Assembly: GCA_024138025.1 (NCBI GenBank)
Contig: JAMXBD010000066.1
Coordinates: 1,984,001 to 2,048,000, forward strand
Reading direction: 5' to 3'
DNA from: Combretum micranthum
Lineage: Eukaryota; Streptophyta; Magnoliopsida; Myrtales; Combretaceae
Length of the DNA: 64,000 nucleotides
Shown here: in pieces, positions 1 to 14,200 of the stretch
Position numbering within the stretch: position 1 is the stretch's first letter
Layout of the letters: each line of letters opens with the position of its first letter
Position numbers and translations under genes: made by a program
The notes under the pieces: generated by a model
Databases searched by the model: none
Told to the model about the DNA's origin: nothing
What the model saw: only the letters and a program-made list of their open reading frames with translations

Positions 1-1168
1 AGTGTCCATGCTCAGAATTTATAAATTGGTAGTTCTATATCTTCTTGATAAATCTAAATGGAATGATGGCAAAAAAAAAAAAAAGAAAAAAAAAAACCTA
101 AGTAAGATTGTAAACGAGTCGAGCCAAGACATATAGCTTCAAGTTCGAATTCAATTCGAATAAAAAATTTTGAAACTTAAAATTGATTGAGCTTTAATTT
201 CTAAGCTTAGACTCGACTTGATACTTGATTAGTCCGAGTTTCACTTGATTAGACACGATTGATCTCATAAAAATTAATTAGATTAAATAATAAGTTGGGA
301 TTTGAAAATACAATAGGGTTTTTAATTGATTTGGTTTTAAAATATAATAAATTAAGACCATTATATATAAATTTAAAAAAAAATAAGGAATTAAAATGGA
401 TACTAAAGCTCGATTAGGCTTGTAAGCTATTTTAATCGAGTGTATTAAAACTCAAGCTCAAACTTGAATTCGATAGGTATTCAAATAATTTGAACTCAAG
501 CTTAATTCGGTTGCAATCGAGTTGAATTTGAGCTATCATCGAATCGAACTCGAGTAACTCATAATTAAGCTGGATCCATTTATGGCCTTAAATTTCATGT
601 GCTATTCCGGATAACAAATCACCATCTTTGTTTTGATATATATTTAATCTCACGCAAAGCTCGTATGCATGCGAAGCTTCGTTCTGCACTAAGCCAAAAA
701 CAAACGAAGGAGAATGAAGTTTCACCCCAACTTCATTGTCATTCCATGAGGTGTGTATAATGTTCACATACGGGCAGCTATGTGAGATTGGTTCACTTTG
801 GAATTTCTTAAACGACTATATCTTGACGTATTTAATTTGTCTAGTGCAATCACCTATCTCTCTTTCTATTTTGAAGAACAAATAAAGAAAATAGATAATA
901 TTAGAAACATTCGAATTATTGTTATTATTATTATTATTATTGAGTTTTACAAAATTTTACTTGGACAAGGTTCAAAATTATTTCAATAAATGCACTAAAA
1001 ATAATTTTTTTAATATATGTTTCTCGTGGAAATGAAACATAAAGTTAAAAAATTGATTTTAAATTAGTTTACTTCTATTTTTTATAAACACAATAATAAA
1101 TCATTTTTCTTTTTCCTTCTATACACAACTGCCAATAAAGTTGTTCAACGGAATTGTGGGGTGTAAGG
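1..1168. other. AT-rich intergenic DNA with a CGAGT-rich repeat
   Basis: No gene is recognisable. From about 105 to 575 the sequence is full of short words such as actcgag, cgagtt and aagctc in both orientations, which suggests a decayed foldback-type repeat. A similar CGAG/AGCTC-rich stretch lies at about 6490-6770. I could not fix terminal repeats or a target-site duplication for either. The short frame at 798-989 runs through an ATT microsatellite (917-942) and is not supported as a gene. Confidence 0.35.
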
Positions 1169-1980
1169 TAGGAATGGGCATGGATCGAATAATAATTTAT
1201 GTTTCTCGTGGAAATCAAATAATTGTTTGATTTAGTTTGGATTACAGATTAAATCAAAATTCTAACTAAAATTTCTTTGATCTACTTTTTTAAATTTGTG
1301 TAGATTCTTAAATATCTATATCATTTTACAAAGTTTATATTATAAACCATGGTAAAATACTTTATAAATCCATCATACTTTTAATAGATAGTTCTTTATG
1401 AAATCAGTTATCCACCAATAAAATATATTCACTAACCAATGCATAATAAATAAAAAATCATCTATCAACAAAATTCATCAACAAATAAAATGATCCGCTG
1501 ATAAAATGCATTAAACAATTAATACATAATAAGATTTTATAACTAAATAAATAAATTTCATATTTTATAAATTTAAAAACTATTAAAAAATAATAGTTCA
1601 TCATCAACAAAAAAAATATATATCATAAACTTAAAAGTAAATTGAAAAATAACCAGTTTGATCTTAATCAATATTTAACAAATGATAAATATCAAATGAA
1701 ATCATAAGAACATATATGATCTTTAATCAATCATCATAAAAAAAAAAAAACCATAGTTATAACTTGCAAGTAAAATATCATTATATTTTTCTAAAATGGT
1801 TTGGTTCGGTTTTATGGATTGATTTCGTTTACTTTCTAAACAAAATCATAAATTTATGGATTGAGTCAGATTAAAAAATTTTTAAACCAAATTGTTAAAG
1901 AAAAAAAACCATATTTTTTATTTGATTTGGTTCAATTACGAATCTGTTCAATTGGATTGTTATTTTTTTTCCCACCCCTA
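1169..1980. mobile_element. Non-autonomous hAT-like element (812 bp)
   Basis: The left end reads TAGGAATGGGCATGG, and the right end read inward on the other strand is TAGGGGTGGG, an imperfect terminal inverted repeat of the TAGGGGTGGGCA type common in plant hAT-derived elements. Eight bases on each side are alike: gtgtaagg at 1161-1168 and atgtaaag at 1981-1988, six of eight matching with only G/A differences. An 8 bp duplication is the hAT signature. The interior is AT-rich with no transposase frame, so the element would need an enzyme supplied from elsewhere. Confidence 0.7.
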
Positions 1981-2083
1981 ATGTAAAGCCCCTCAGTCTG
2001 AAAATAGAAGGTCAGCTAAAACTAGATGATGGGATAGGCTTGACATCCAAAAACTTTTATACATCCCCTGCTCCTTACTTACC

Positions 2084-2756
2084 TAGAGATGCAACCGGGG
2101 TAGGTCATTATAGGGTACCTGGCCCGCCTGAACCGTTAAAAACCCTATAGGGTCGCAGAGCAGGCTTAGGAAATTACATGCCTACCCTATAAGGTTTCGG
2201 CCTGGGTTCGAGTCATTAAAAAAACCCGATGGGTAACCCGAACCCATCATATTATAAACAATTTAAAAAATTGAGTTTGAAATTTTAAAAAACAAAACCC
2301 TATTAATTTTCTCTTTAAGAATGGTTGTTAATAATTTTAACTTTATTTTGTCTTTTTTTGTAATTTTTAATTTTATCTCTTAAATACAATATTATTAATT
2401 TTTGTTATTTTAACAAATAAAATAGCTAGTTCAATGAGCCTATGAATTGGCGAGTGTGTTGTAACTAGCCTAATTCGGTTTAAACCATACTGAGTCTAGC
2501 TGTCAGCCTACTACCCAATACTTTTGTTGGAAGATGCAATTGAATTTAACTAAGAATTGAAAAGGGAGAAAAAATGAAATAAAGCAGGTCGCGGGACGGG
2601 ACGAGGCGGCAGCGTCAAAACCCTGTAAATATGTGTTTAGATATTGAATAGAAAACCCTATAAGGTCGCGAGTCAAGTTTGAGAGATCCTATTGGAAAGC
2701 GGGTACGGTTCGGGTCTTATGTGACTCATCCCAAACTCACCCCGGTTACATCTCTT
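2084..2756. mobile_element. Non-autonomous hAT-like element, family with copy at 58064
   Basis: The ends form an inverted repeat: left TAGAGATGCAACCGGGGT, right (inward) AGAGATGTAACCGGGGT. Subterminal GC-rich blocks containing ACCCTATAGGGT-like palindromes recur inside. The body is related to the element at 58064-58757, sharing the words cattataaggtac-like and taaaaacyctatagg near the left end. No convincing 8 bp duplication flanks this copy, so a flank has probably changed since insertion. There is no coding capacity. Confidence 0.6.
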
Positions 2757-3164
2757 TGGACTAGTCAATCAACACAACTACCAACTTTATCTTTTAAGAG
2801 ATTTAAATCAAACATAGAATTTTATTACATCAGATCACTTGATTAATAAATATACTATAAATATACCACACTTAGTACTGTTTTTAATTTACCACAAACA
2901 CACTATATAATACAACTATCACTTTTACATAAGATCCATCAATGAATCTTGTATCTTTCCTATAAGTAGTAAATATGCAAGTTAATATAATAATTTTCAC
3001 TTCGACTAGCAATAGTCCATTGTCTTCCTAGTCGTCTCATTATTTTTATTATCGAAATCTGTAAAAGAAAAATTAGATAAAGTAAATCAAATAAAAATGA
3101 TAAAAATAAAGGAAAGAAAAGGTGAATTTAGAGATTTATTTCCTTCCTTTATCCTACTAACAAC

Positions 3165-4619
3165 ATGAACATCGTTTATTTTTCCATTAGGATGAAGTAT
3201 TTTAGATTATTTCTCCCAGAAATTAATATATATATATATAAATATATATTTGTTAAAGAAAATTACTTTATGCTTTTGTTCTCATACAAAAACGTGAACA
3301 AAGAGAATAATAATTTGATTGCTCTAGAGAATTTTCAAGTACTGAATTCCCCATCGCTTTTCTCTACATATTCACATGTTTTTGAGTGGCCATTTGTCAA
3401 TGGGGATCTTGAAGAGAAAGTTTATATAGATCAACCTGAAGGTTTTTCCATGGAGAGAAAGGAAGGTATGGTGTGTAAATTGAAGAAATCAATATATGGA
3501 CTTAAACAAACTTCCAGGAAATGGTATATTAAGTTTAATAATACCATCACATCTTTCGGTTTTGAAAAAATCATAGTTGATCGGTGTATCTACCGGAAGA
3601 TCAATGGGAGTAAGTTTATATTTTTTGTTCTATATGTTGATGTTATTTTTCTTGCAACTAATGATTTGAGTTTATTGCATAAGACTAAAGAATTTCTTTC
3701 TAAGAATTTTGAAATGAAAGATATGGGAGAGGTATCCTATGTGATTGGAATTTCAATATTCCGTAATAGGTTTGAAGGATTGATAGGAATGTCTCAGAAA
3801 ACTTATATCGAAAAAACTCTTGAGAAATTCAATATGAGTAAGTGCTCAATAGGAATAGTCTCTATTTAAAAGAGAGATAAGTTTAGTCTAATGCAATATC
3901 CAAAAAATGATGCGGAACATAAGAGAATGGAATCAATTCCATATGCATCTATTGTGGGCAGTTTGATGTACTTATAGACACGTACGAGACCCAACATCAG
4001 TTTTGCAGTAGGAATGCTAGGTAGACACTAAAGTAATCCAGGTATTAACCATTGGAAGGCTACAAAGAAAGTGTTGAGATATCTACAAGGAACGAAAGAT
4101 TACATGCTTACTTATAAGATGTCTAATCGTTTAAAAGTGATTGGCTATTCAGATTCAGATGTTGCTGGATGTGTTGACAGTAGGAAATCAACGTTTGGTT
4201 ATTTGTTCCTGTTAGCTAAAGGAGCAATATATTGGAAAAGTGCAAAACAATATGTCATTGCTTCATCCACTATGAAAGTAGAATTTATAGCTTATTATGA
4301 GGCTACAATTTACGCATTATGACTGCGGAATTTTATTTCAAGTCTTGAGGTTGTCGACACCATAAGCAAGCCGCTGAAAATTTATTGTGATAACTCTGCA
4401 GTAATTTTCTTTTCTAAAAATGACAAATATTCCAAAGGAGCAAAACACATGGAATTAAAGTACTTTGTTGTTAAAGAGGAGATTCAAAAACAAAGGGTGT
4501 GTGTGGAATATATTAGAATGGATTCCATAATTGCAGATCCTTTAACTAAGGGATTATAGCCAAAAACTTTTAAAGAACATGCACATATAATGGGTCTTGG
4601 TTGTATTGATGTTTGATGT
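3165..4619 (+). pseudogene. Ty1/copia pol remnant (reverse transcriptase and RNase H)
   Basis: A 5'-truncated copia pol. Similarity starts near 3395 (FVNGDLEEKVYIDQPEGF, the usual NGDLEE..YM.QPEGF block of copia reverse transcriptase). The catalytic box reads YVDVIFLAT instead of YVDD, so one catalytic Asp is lost. The frame stops at 3867, continues in frame after TAA with stops near 3975 and 4029, and resumes as RNase H from about 4070 (VLRYLQGTKDYML, YSDSDVAGCVDSRKSTFGY, then LKIYCDNSAV near 4375). It ends with IIADPLTKGL, the usual copia C-terminus, around 4555. Gag, protease and integrase are absent; the first 70 residues of the open frame look like unrelated flanking sequence. It is dead by both truncation and point mutation. 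Confidence 0.9.
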
Positions 4620-4953
4620 GATGTTATAACACTCTGGAACTCAATAACGATATGTTTCTGATATTTTAAGTCTTCTTATTCATTATATTTGTGTATGCTT
4701 TATTGTTTGAATAAGAAAATTATGTGTTTTTAAGACAAGTATGTGGACTGTACGTTATTTATATACAACTTATCACTACAAAGTTGGTATGGAAGTGAGT
4801 ATGCGAATATAGAGTATGATCGCCATAATTCTCATTTTGTGGTTTCTTGTGTAAAGGTGCTTATGATGATTGATGGTTTTAAAGATTTGACTTTTGCTAG
4901 CCTTATGTTACACTATTAAATGCAATGATGGAACATCCGGCCAAGTGGGAGAA

Positions 4954-5252
4954 TGTAAGAAATATGGCCTGGTGTCATAGCTCATATTTAAATTAGCCTA
5001 TATTAGATTTGGTCTAAGGTTTCTTATATTTAATAATATGTCAAATCTTAACCGTCAAGATAGGTATTTGATGGACGTACCAAATTCAATTATATATATG
5101 TATATAAACTAGTCCTCTCTTCATTCAAGATTGTAAGCAGTTAATTTTTATCCATCAAACCATCTGCTATGAACAAGAGAGTTAAGGGAGAGAAATCAGC
5201 TTTATCAAAGATTGAGAATAAGAAAGATCTCCATCGTGTCTTATTCTACTCA
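4954..5252 (+). repeat. 3' LTR of the truncated copia element
   Basis: A purine-rich tract (aagtgggaga, 4943-4952) lies 330 bp after the end of RNase H and is followed at once by TGTAAGAAATATGGCC, the position and form expected for polypurine tract plus 3' LTR of a copia element. A TATA-like tatatatatgtatataaa occurs near 5090-5107. The right edge is placed at ...ctactca near 5252 because LTRs end in CA, but there is no second LTR in the window to confirm it. Confidence 0.6.
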
Positions 5253-8200
5253 AGGTATGTAAATTTTATTTTCTTATTATATCTAAGTGATTATTATTAT
5301 ATTCAAGATCCTTATGGAATGATGATTTAATATTAATGGTGTTGAATCCTTAAGAGAATTGAATTTACACATTATATATATATACATACATATATATTAT
5401 CCTAACCAAGTAGCACACGGATCTAAAATTGCATAGTTTCTGAAATGAATTTGCCGAACACATTAAATATTTACCTGTATGTATTATAAATTATATAGTT
5501 TATCCACATTTATGTTATATGCATAGTGTTAGTGGTTAACGACAGCCTATCCCATAGGCCATCACATAGAACTGGAACATTAATTCAATTGATTGGTCTG
5601 AAGGGTGGAACTTGTCCGTAGATAATTATGAAAAATTGCAATTTGGTATAAATCAATGAAATGAAAAACAAGCCAAAGCGTCTAACCCAACTCAGGGATT
5701 TATGGAAAAATAATGTCAAAATATAAATTTACAACTTCATCAATTATGCCACACAGGATCGGGACCATCATATGATGCTTGTGTTGCATGGATATTAATA
5801 TCGTCGGTGGGCCATGTCTATCTACTTTCATTGAAGGGCCATTTTATTGATGTCTGTCCGATGATGTCGACTTTAATGGACGGGCCAGCCTTAAATAAGA
5901 TGGTGGGCCACCTGACTTTTTGTTTTAACCCTAGTCACATGTCAAGAGCAATCATTTACACTTCTGCATATCTATTTATAAAAGCTTGGAATAAAATATT
6001 TGCTGTATACGAAAGCTCGAGATGATCATTACCCTTTTATTCCACCATATTAAATGCGCACATGTTATTCGGACGACATGCTTGAATTATAGATTGCGTT
6101 TTTTTATGCAAGGATTGGATAGGATTGGATTAGATAAAAGTAACTGTGCAGTATAATACGGTACAGTATGATTAGTATTAGGCAGCAAAACAATTTTTTA
6201 TACCACGTTTGATATGTATGATATAAGGTAAGAAATTACTTACTTTATGAATATGATTCTTATCCCATAAAATATATGGGATAATTTTTCTTTTTTTTTT
6301 TGGTAAATTTGTCCTATCCCGTAACATCTTTTTTGTCCGGTCTTACCGCTCATTAGAAAAAATAAACAAGGAACAAGAGGGTTTGTCTTATACAGTCTCG
6401 CAAAACTAGACAACCAAACCCAAGTATAAAGTCTAAGATAATAATACAAATTAACCAAACTAATTGATAAAATATTCAAGTTCAACTTCATATTTATGAA
6501 ATTTGATCCGAGAATAGTCACATTGAACTCAAAATCAAGCTACTAAAGTAGTTTATTCAACCGATTTCAAACTTCATATTTAGTTCATTAATTGAATTCG
6601 AATTGAGATTGAGTATTAAATTATTTTAACTAGAATTAAAAGTATTCTTTTAATAGATCAAGCCTAAATAAGTTTAATTAAATCAAGCTCGAGTTTATGT
6701 AATGTTATTTCGAGCCAAATTCGAGCTTATAATGAAGCTTGGTTTTGAAGTTGATTTCATCATCTTATCATGTCAACGTAACTCGTTTGTAGTTCTAGTC
6801 TATGACAAATATCTACCCTAAACTGTATATGTTTTATCAAATTTGATTCTTTGAATTAGAAGTGTAATAGTTTGATTCAATTAAAATTGAAGTCATAATA
6901 GAACTATTATTTAAATAATCAGAGGAGTTATGCTTTTTTTTCGTAAGGATTCCATTAATTGATATCTATATGCATTAAATAAGGGTTTATTTGTTTCGTC
7001 ATCTTTCTATTATTTTGGTTTCAATTTTTTTGTTGTTTTCAAACAGACTGTTTGTCAAAAATAGATACCGATGAAAAATAGATATTTTACTCATAAATCA
7101 ATCAAATAAATTAATTATTAATATAAAACAAATATAATATAGATACCGATGAAAAACAGAACATCTAATAAAACCCTGAAGTGAACAATTTATTGTTCCT
7201 TTTCGCGAACATATTAATAATGATCATATGACATTATACCATTGTGATAGTTTTTTCCCCTTTTATGGAACATGCATATAAACACATGCCTTACCAATGT
7301 CCTGTTGAGAAGCCCTTTGTACGGCGTTGGCTCTCAGTATTAAAATGCCATGCTTCATCATTATAATTTAGTATTGATTCTACAATTTTTCATGGTATCA
7401 AATTAGATAAAGGTTGTTGTATCATATTTAATTTATAAGATATATTTAGGATTAGATAAAACTCTTTATGGAACTACCAAAATATAAAATTTTTGTCTTT
7501 TATATTTTATGGTATAAAAATATTAGAATTAGATAAAAATAAAATTTTATCTAGTATTGTCTAGTATCGTACATATCAAATATGATACAGCAAAATTATA
7601 CCATCCAATGCTTTTTTACTATACTATCATATCCTCCTCAACAAGTTTAGTTATTTTAACCAAATGCTACCTTAGTGTCATGCCTTAACTATAAATATGG
7701 TAATCCATCATGCGTCATTCAACAAAAGCAAGCGATGCAAGGTTTTATAGCATTCGTGGCATTTAGATTCCCAAACTTCTTGGCCTTTTTTTTTAAATTT
7801 ATATATACTTGAAAGTAGAGTGATATGAATAGAATTCGTATCTGAGTAAACACGGTGTGTTTGTGTTTTATGATTTTTGTAGGTTTTGGGATTATGAGAA
7901 AAATATATAAAAATATGGACAAATTAAATTAGTAAATACGACACATTAAATAATAATTTCAACCGAGGTTTTGGTGATCTTTAATTGATGGCATACGACT
8001 ACAGAGAAAGAGAGGTTTCAAATTATTTAATCGATATGATGCATTATTGAATAAATTCGATGAGACTGGTCGTCATAATTTTAAAGAAGCTAAAAAGAAA
8101 GGGGTTTCAAAGAAGAAAATTCTCAAAAGCTTTCATTCATCATCTGTTCTCCGAAAATAATGCTTAAAATGCCTTAGATTCTAGTCCCTAAACAACCCTA

Positions 8201-10690
8201 GGGCATAATCATTAAATAATCGTTCCTAATAAAATATATGAAGAAATAAATGAAAAAAATGAATTTCGGTGAGGATAGGGCATGCTCTGAATGCATCTTT
8301 TTAACAAAAAATATTCCTCTCCGTTAGAAGCTTTATTTGACCCGGCATCTTGATCCAAAATTCTTGCCACAAATCAATTGATATTCTTTGTCTCTTAATT
8401 CCTATAATCACCGTTGAGCTTAAGAAGTTTTACCCTCAAATTTTTCAAAGTGTCTCACTTAAGACAAAGATAAATTTGCAAAACTTAAAAATAATAGTTA
8501 AATAAGAAAACTTTCAATCAAGCTAGGCTCATGAACTAAATCCAGTACTCAATTTACAAATCTTCTCTAGTAACAATTCCCAAAACATTATCCAGTATTT
8601 AATCTAGAAATCCTCTCTGAAATAATAATTGCTAGAGCATTTCAATACCATCTCCTAGAACCCCTAAGCTTTTAGGACCACAACTAAGCATTGTAATCAA
8701 ATAGCACTCATTACCATACACCATTATGAACTATGTCAACTGCACTTTTGAAACCTAATGGCAAGAATTCAACACCATAATCCCTCACCATTATCAATTG
8801 GATTCACAATATTAGCTACCTAAAACCAGTGTATCCCATCAAGTTCATAAATATTAATTTCTCTAGATAATCCTATAAGCATAATCTTAACCCTCATGCA
8901 TCGATTCTTGAATTTTATCAATCTCTTCAACACCAAAAAAAACCGTTTCTAAACATCCATTAAAGATTATTGATCACTTGTCTCAGACCTTATTTTTGTC
9001 TTATCAAATTCCCTCTTAAGAAGATTCATCTTTAACTTAGCAACCCTAACCTTATCCAACTCATATGCATTAATACTAACCTTTTATTATTTGTAATAGA
9101 AGCATAGTAATCGTGGCACTCATTGTAAGTTTTTTCCCTATCATTTGCCCAAGGATTGTCAAGTATGAGATGAGAAATAGTAGTAGGCACTAAATCATAT
9201 ACAACATCATATGAATATGGTTTGGATTAGAAATTCTCACTTTAAGTTGCATCATGGCATAATTCAACCAAATATGATAAGGTTATGGATGACATGTAGT
9301 TGGTAACTTTATTTTGTCTACCATACCTTAGCCATAAAATTAATACGACTCTCGTGACCAAAAGTGATAACACATACTGCACTATTAAAATAAAATTTCA
9401 TGTGAAATAAATATTCAACTTATTCATCACAGTAAATTATATCTCCATAACTATAATTACGAAATCTCCAAATATAGGCCAAATCAAAAACCGAGGTGGT
9501 CCTTGCTATGTTGAAGCTATTTGCTAGAAAGTAAGAATCTTTTGTTAAAGAGGTATTATTGCATTTGATGTTTAAACTTTAATTGATTATTTAATTAACT
9601 ATTTGAATTTTGAGATTATCCAATTGAAATTTTCAATTTAGCAATACACTTGTAATCTCCTTTGCTAATAAATCATATATTTTAAATGATTATACAATTA
9701 GTAATCTCCTTAATGGCTAATAAATCTTATATTTTAAATAGAATATCTTTATCAAAATAATTGTTTGAAATATGTGCCAAGAGTTTCTTTTAACTAATCA
9801 TGCCCTACCTAGTGTCTTAAATAATTTTATGTTATATACATTTACATGTAAGTTTTGGAAATTATGTCTTATAACATAGACCATACAAGCCACATAATAG
9901 ATGTTAATAATTGTTGATAACCATATATTTAAATGGAAATATTCATCAAAATAATTTAAAATATTTGATATTTCATAATTGGTAAAATAACAATTTGATA
10001 GACGGTTTACTATAAAATCAACTTAGGTAATGTAAATGATGTTAAAATTTATAATAGTGTCACAATTGGGAATATGAGAAAAAGAGTTAATTAATTGAAA
10101 ATTGATTAGTTCATGTGCCAATGCAATATTACCCGTTAGATTATTTGCCCATTTTCCTCACGATATGCAGTTTTGACAATAAAGATATTGTAATAGGAAT
10201 TAAAATTAGAAGGTTGAATTCTAACAAATTTACTCATGAAAAGATCAACAAAATTATATAATCTCGTAAGCAAAACCCACCATCAATAATTTAATGTAAT
10301 CGTTCAAATAAATAATATGATATATTAAATATTTTAATTGTAGAATCATGATTGAATACGAATCCAAGCAGTGTTAATTAAAAATAATCAATTTAGGTTT
10401 GAAATTTGCTATTTTTATAATTAATTACTAAAGTTTATCCATCATTACAATCAACTTAGTATACCAAATTAGTACCATATAAACCTTGAAAAATTATAAC
10501 TAATAAATTAATAATTTTTAATTTTTAATTATTAGTTATAATAATAAATAAAATTCACATAACACTTTCGATTTATGGTATTAAGCTTTATCTCCTATCA
10601 TTCATTCCCATCCAGGTTGAAATTGACAAATAAAAGGGCCATTATAATAGGAAGGAAAATGCACTTGGGTCCAAATAAATAATTAAATTA
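5253..10690. other. Unassigned AT-rich intergenic region
   Basis: About 5.4 kb in which I recognise no gene. 5540-6030 is less AT-rich, with several GGGCC/TGGGCC words, and may be an old promoter or repeat. 6120-7680 contains words shared with the foldback repeats near 49 kb (tatgataca..., ...accaaatgctacctt at about 7655-7675). 8150-9360 has a more even base composition and could be the reverse strand of a very decayed retroelement, but no domain could be read. The short frames at 6240-6521 and 7719-7922 lack any recognisable motif. Confidence 0.4.
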
Positions 10691-10835
10691 GTAGATCTCT
10701 TGCCCTCCAAGGAGATCCAACCATTGGCCAAAACAACTCCCAAACCCCTAAACAACCGAAAATCACCGTATTTTTATAATCAGGACGGTGAAAAAAATCA
10801 ACAATCGGCGAGCCAGATAAGACCAAACATGTCCG

Positions 10836-10843
10836 CACGTGTC
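10836..10843 (+). promoter_or_regulatory. G-box / ABRE core (CACGTGTC)
   Basis: CACGTGTC is a perfect G-box hexamer extended to the ACGTGTC form bound by plant bZIP factors of the ABA-response type. It sits about 355 bp upstream of the CRAL-TRIO start codon in an otherwise AT-rich region. Function is inferred from position and motif only. Confidence 0.45.
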
Positions 10844-10942
10844 ACCAAGCCAGCCGAGTTAACCCAAAACCGAGACAAGAGTCAGTCAGGACTCACATAC
10901 CAATCCAAAACGGTAGATACCTAAGAATATACCCCTTATTTA

Positions 10943-10950
10943 TGACGTCA
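10943..10950 (+). promoter_or_regulatory. Palindromic bZIP site (TGACGTCA)
   Basis: A perfect TGACGTCA palindrome (C-box, as-1/CRE type) lies about 250 bp upstream of the CRAL-TRIO start and is followed directly by atatatacaa, which could serve as a TATA element. With the G-box about 100 bp upstream it makes a plausible two-site bZIP promoter. Promoter activity is inferred. Confidence 0.45.
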
Positions 10951-11196
10951 ATATATACAAAAACAAACAAACGATATAAATTATAAAATATCCTCCTTAT
11001 AATAAATGAAAAACAGAAAAAGCCCAAGACAACGTACCATATCATTCTCCTTAAAAACAGTACTGGCTTTAGTACTTAGCAGTTAGCAGCGGTTCCTATG
11101 ATAAATGCCATACACACTTTACCTGCCACATTCGCATAAACAAAAGGGTCGTTAAAAAAAAGGGAAAGCCCTGTAGGGATTCACACGTATGTGAAT

Positions 11197-11208
11197 ATGG
11201 CCTTGATC

Positions 11209-11239
<31 letters not shown>

Positions 11240-14200
11240 CTTGTGCTTTAACTGAATCTCAGCAAAAACACCTTCTTGACGAGCTCGACGTTTTCAAAAT
11301 TCATGGCAGAGACAGACAGGGTCATATGGTCCTTCGGATCATCGGCAAACTCTTTCCTGGTACGTACAAGGTTTCACTAGAAGCGATATCTCACTCGACC
11401 CATTTAGTCTAGCATGGATAGGGAATAAAAGAAAATGATATTTACAATTCTTATGATCACTTTAACTGATTTCCATCTTTTTCTGCAAATTTTTGTATTG
11501 TACCAAGTCAAATTCGATATGAGATCGCTTTGCTCTTGTTCTTATACTTGATGTTGAAATCAGACCTATTTCTTGTATTTGTCCTATTTTGCGAATAAAT
11601 CCTTGGATCCGCGCAGCTGATCCGGGGTAATTTCCATCGGTCACCCGTAGATTTTAATTATTTAAATCTCACTTGATTTCAATTTTTAGGACAGTTAAAT
11701 TTTAATAAAATATATAATTAATTATTTAAATTTTAAAATTAATTAATTTAACATTTAAAATAATTTTCATACACTCTGCCAATACTCCACTATTAATTTG
11801 ACCGAGGTATTAGGATGTTTTTTTTTTAATCCTTTTCATTTATCAATTTTACAGTCAATAAAGCTAATAGCGTATTTTGCAGAAGTTGAATTACTATTCG
11901 TCGTATGAATCGATTTTTTAAAAAATCTTGCACCTGCTATGTATATTAACTGTAATCAAACTTGCCGGACCCAGTACCGGCGGTAGTGATTATTTTAATT
12001 ATTTTAGGATATATGGTTGACTTATAAGGTCTTGCTTGTTTTGTGGGTGATGACATTTTTATTTTTCAGCTAGGATTGTGGATAATGAAGTGGTGAAGAA
12101 ATACTTGGAAGAAATGATATACCCAAAATTAGAGGGGAAGCCGTTTTCGGTGGTTTACGTGCAGACAGAAACACAAAGGAATGAGAATTTTCCTGGAATA
12201 TCAGCCTTAAAATCAATCTACGAGTCCATACCATTTCGTGTCAAAGAAAACTTGAAGGCTGTTTACTTCGTGCACCCTGCTTTTCAAGACAGACTCTTTC
12301 TTGCCACCTTGGGTCGTCTCTTCTTCTGTGGAGGGTAATATGATTTTTTTGTTTTTTATTTTGGTTAATTTCCTAAATATGATATGAATAAATACATGAT
12401 TTATGTTAATTTTTTTTTATAAATTAGTAATTTGAAATTTTTATAAAAGTATTATTATAATTAATTACTATTTTAGGAATATGTGTGGGATCTTATTGGT
12501 TTTAAAAATTGATTTGATAAAAATATTATTAAATAAAATAAAATATATAAATTATTTTTTAAAAATGAGAAAATTAAAAATATTATAAAATTAATTTTTA
12601 TGACTAATAAAATATTAACATATTTTATTTTAAAATTATTTAAATAATATTGATATTTTGTATGAAACTCTGTTTTTTAACTCTGTTTTTTTTTTTTTTC
12701 CGTCTTAGATAAATGACGTGTTTCATTGTTAATAATTTTTAATGTAGCTGAGCATTCTTTAAAATATTGATTATGTAAAAGTTTATCAAATGAATTGTTA
12801 ATGAGGGTAAATTAAAGTTGATCCATCTAATATATTACAAAGTTTTAATTTTGTCCATATGATGCATTAAATACTTTATATTCCAACAAAAAATAACATA
12901 ATAAAAACTGGGGAGAATGTATGTCTGCTTTTCAGTATGGATAATGGGAAATTTTGCCATCAAAATTCGTCTCTTTGAGAAGATTTTCTTTCTCGAAATT
13001 TGATTTATATATTATAGATTCTATGAATTTAGATATTTTGTTGATAGAATCGTATTTTATAAATTAGTTTATATTTATTTTTTAATAATTGTTACATTTT
13101 TAATGAAACTATCACTTTTTTTAATCAAACAAGATATGACAGCGCATCTATTTGTAAATAGAGCTAAATATTTTATGATTAACCTCTTTTTTTTTTTTAT
13201 AGAAAAAATTTTGATCAATTTGAAAATAAAATTGTAAATATTCTTTGATCGAAATATATCCATGGATGGGATGGGACCCGACAGGATGCTTTCACTTATT
13301 AAATAGATTATATATTATTATGTTGGGAAAAGTTAGCAAATTGTTATTCCTTCTTTTATCGCTTTTTTGGCCTATTTGCAAAAAATATTCCCTCATTTTC
13401 TTTTTCTACGTTGCTACAACGATCGAAGTCGTAAAATATTCTGGGGATGCTGAACAAACGCAGAGAAAGTAAGTATGGATTCAGAGAAGCAGTTGATGCT
13501 GATATCACATTGAATTCGCTTTTGTACTGTTCAGAGCACTTTTTGGACTAATTCAAATAAATTAAATGATTTTTAAGTAATAATTGGTCGTAGCAGTTTA
13601 GTCTGAATGAGGTTTTCAGTTACATCAAGCAATTGAAAGTTTAAAACATCTTAGGAAAGAAACCTTTTACCTTTCATCGCCCATGGGGTGTCTAGATGTT
13701 TCCTAATATATATATATATTATATATATATAAGAAGGTTAGGCCAATCTGGATTTATTTCCTCCATCAAGTTTGATATTTAATTAAATTTTTGTGATTAC
13801 TTTTAGTTTATTGTGTATATATATATATATATATAAAAGAAGGTTAGGCGAATCTGGATTTATTTCCTCCATCAAGTTTGATATTTAATTAAATTTTTGT
13901 GATTACTTTTAGTTTGTTGTGTTTCCTGATGTTTAAGTAATAACAATAAAATTCAATGTATTACTTGTTCCACTTATTAAATAGTTTTAAACCGTATTTT
14001 GGATGTAATAAAAAGTAAAAAATATATATTAGATATTAAATAGTATAATTTAAAGTTGGGTTCCCATAATTTGATATATTAATATATTGATAAGAAGTGC
14101 ATTAGACTTTTTAGAGCATCCATATCCCAAGTTCCACTGTGAATGATTTATTTTTTGTGGTTCACTTCAAAAAGTAAAATCATTTAAATCTTTTTATATA

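Noticed and set aside
2195..2215. A gggttcgagtc word resembling a tRNA T-arm
   Set aside because: No matching acceptor, D or anticodon arms could be built around it; it lies inside a hAT-like element.
2076..2764. An 8 bp target duplication for the 2084-2756 element
   Set aside because: tacttacc on the left and the bases after 2755 on the right do not match at any offset I tried.
8150..9360. Possible decayed retroelement on the - strand
   Set aside because: Base composition is suggestive, but no domain motif could be read in any frame.
10700..10924. A 74-codon frame upstream of the CRAL-TRIO gene
   Set aside because: It lies in the promoter region, has no recognisable motif, and spans the G-box; chance frame is the simpler reading.
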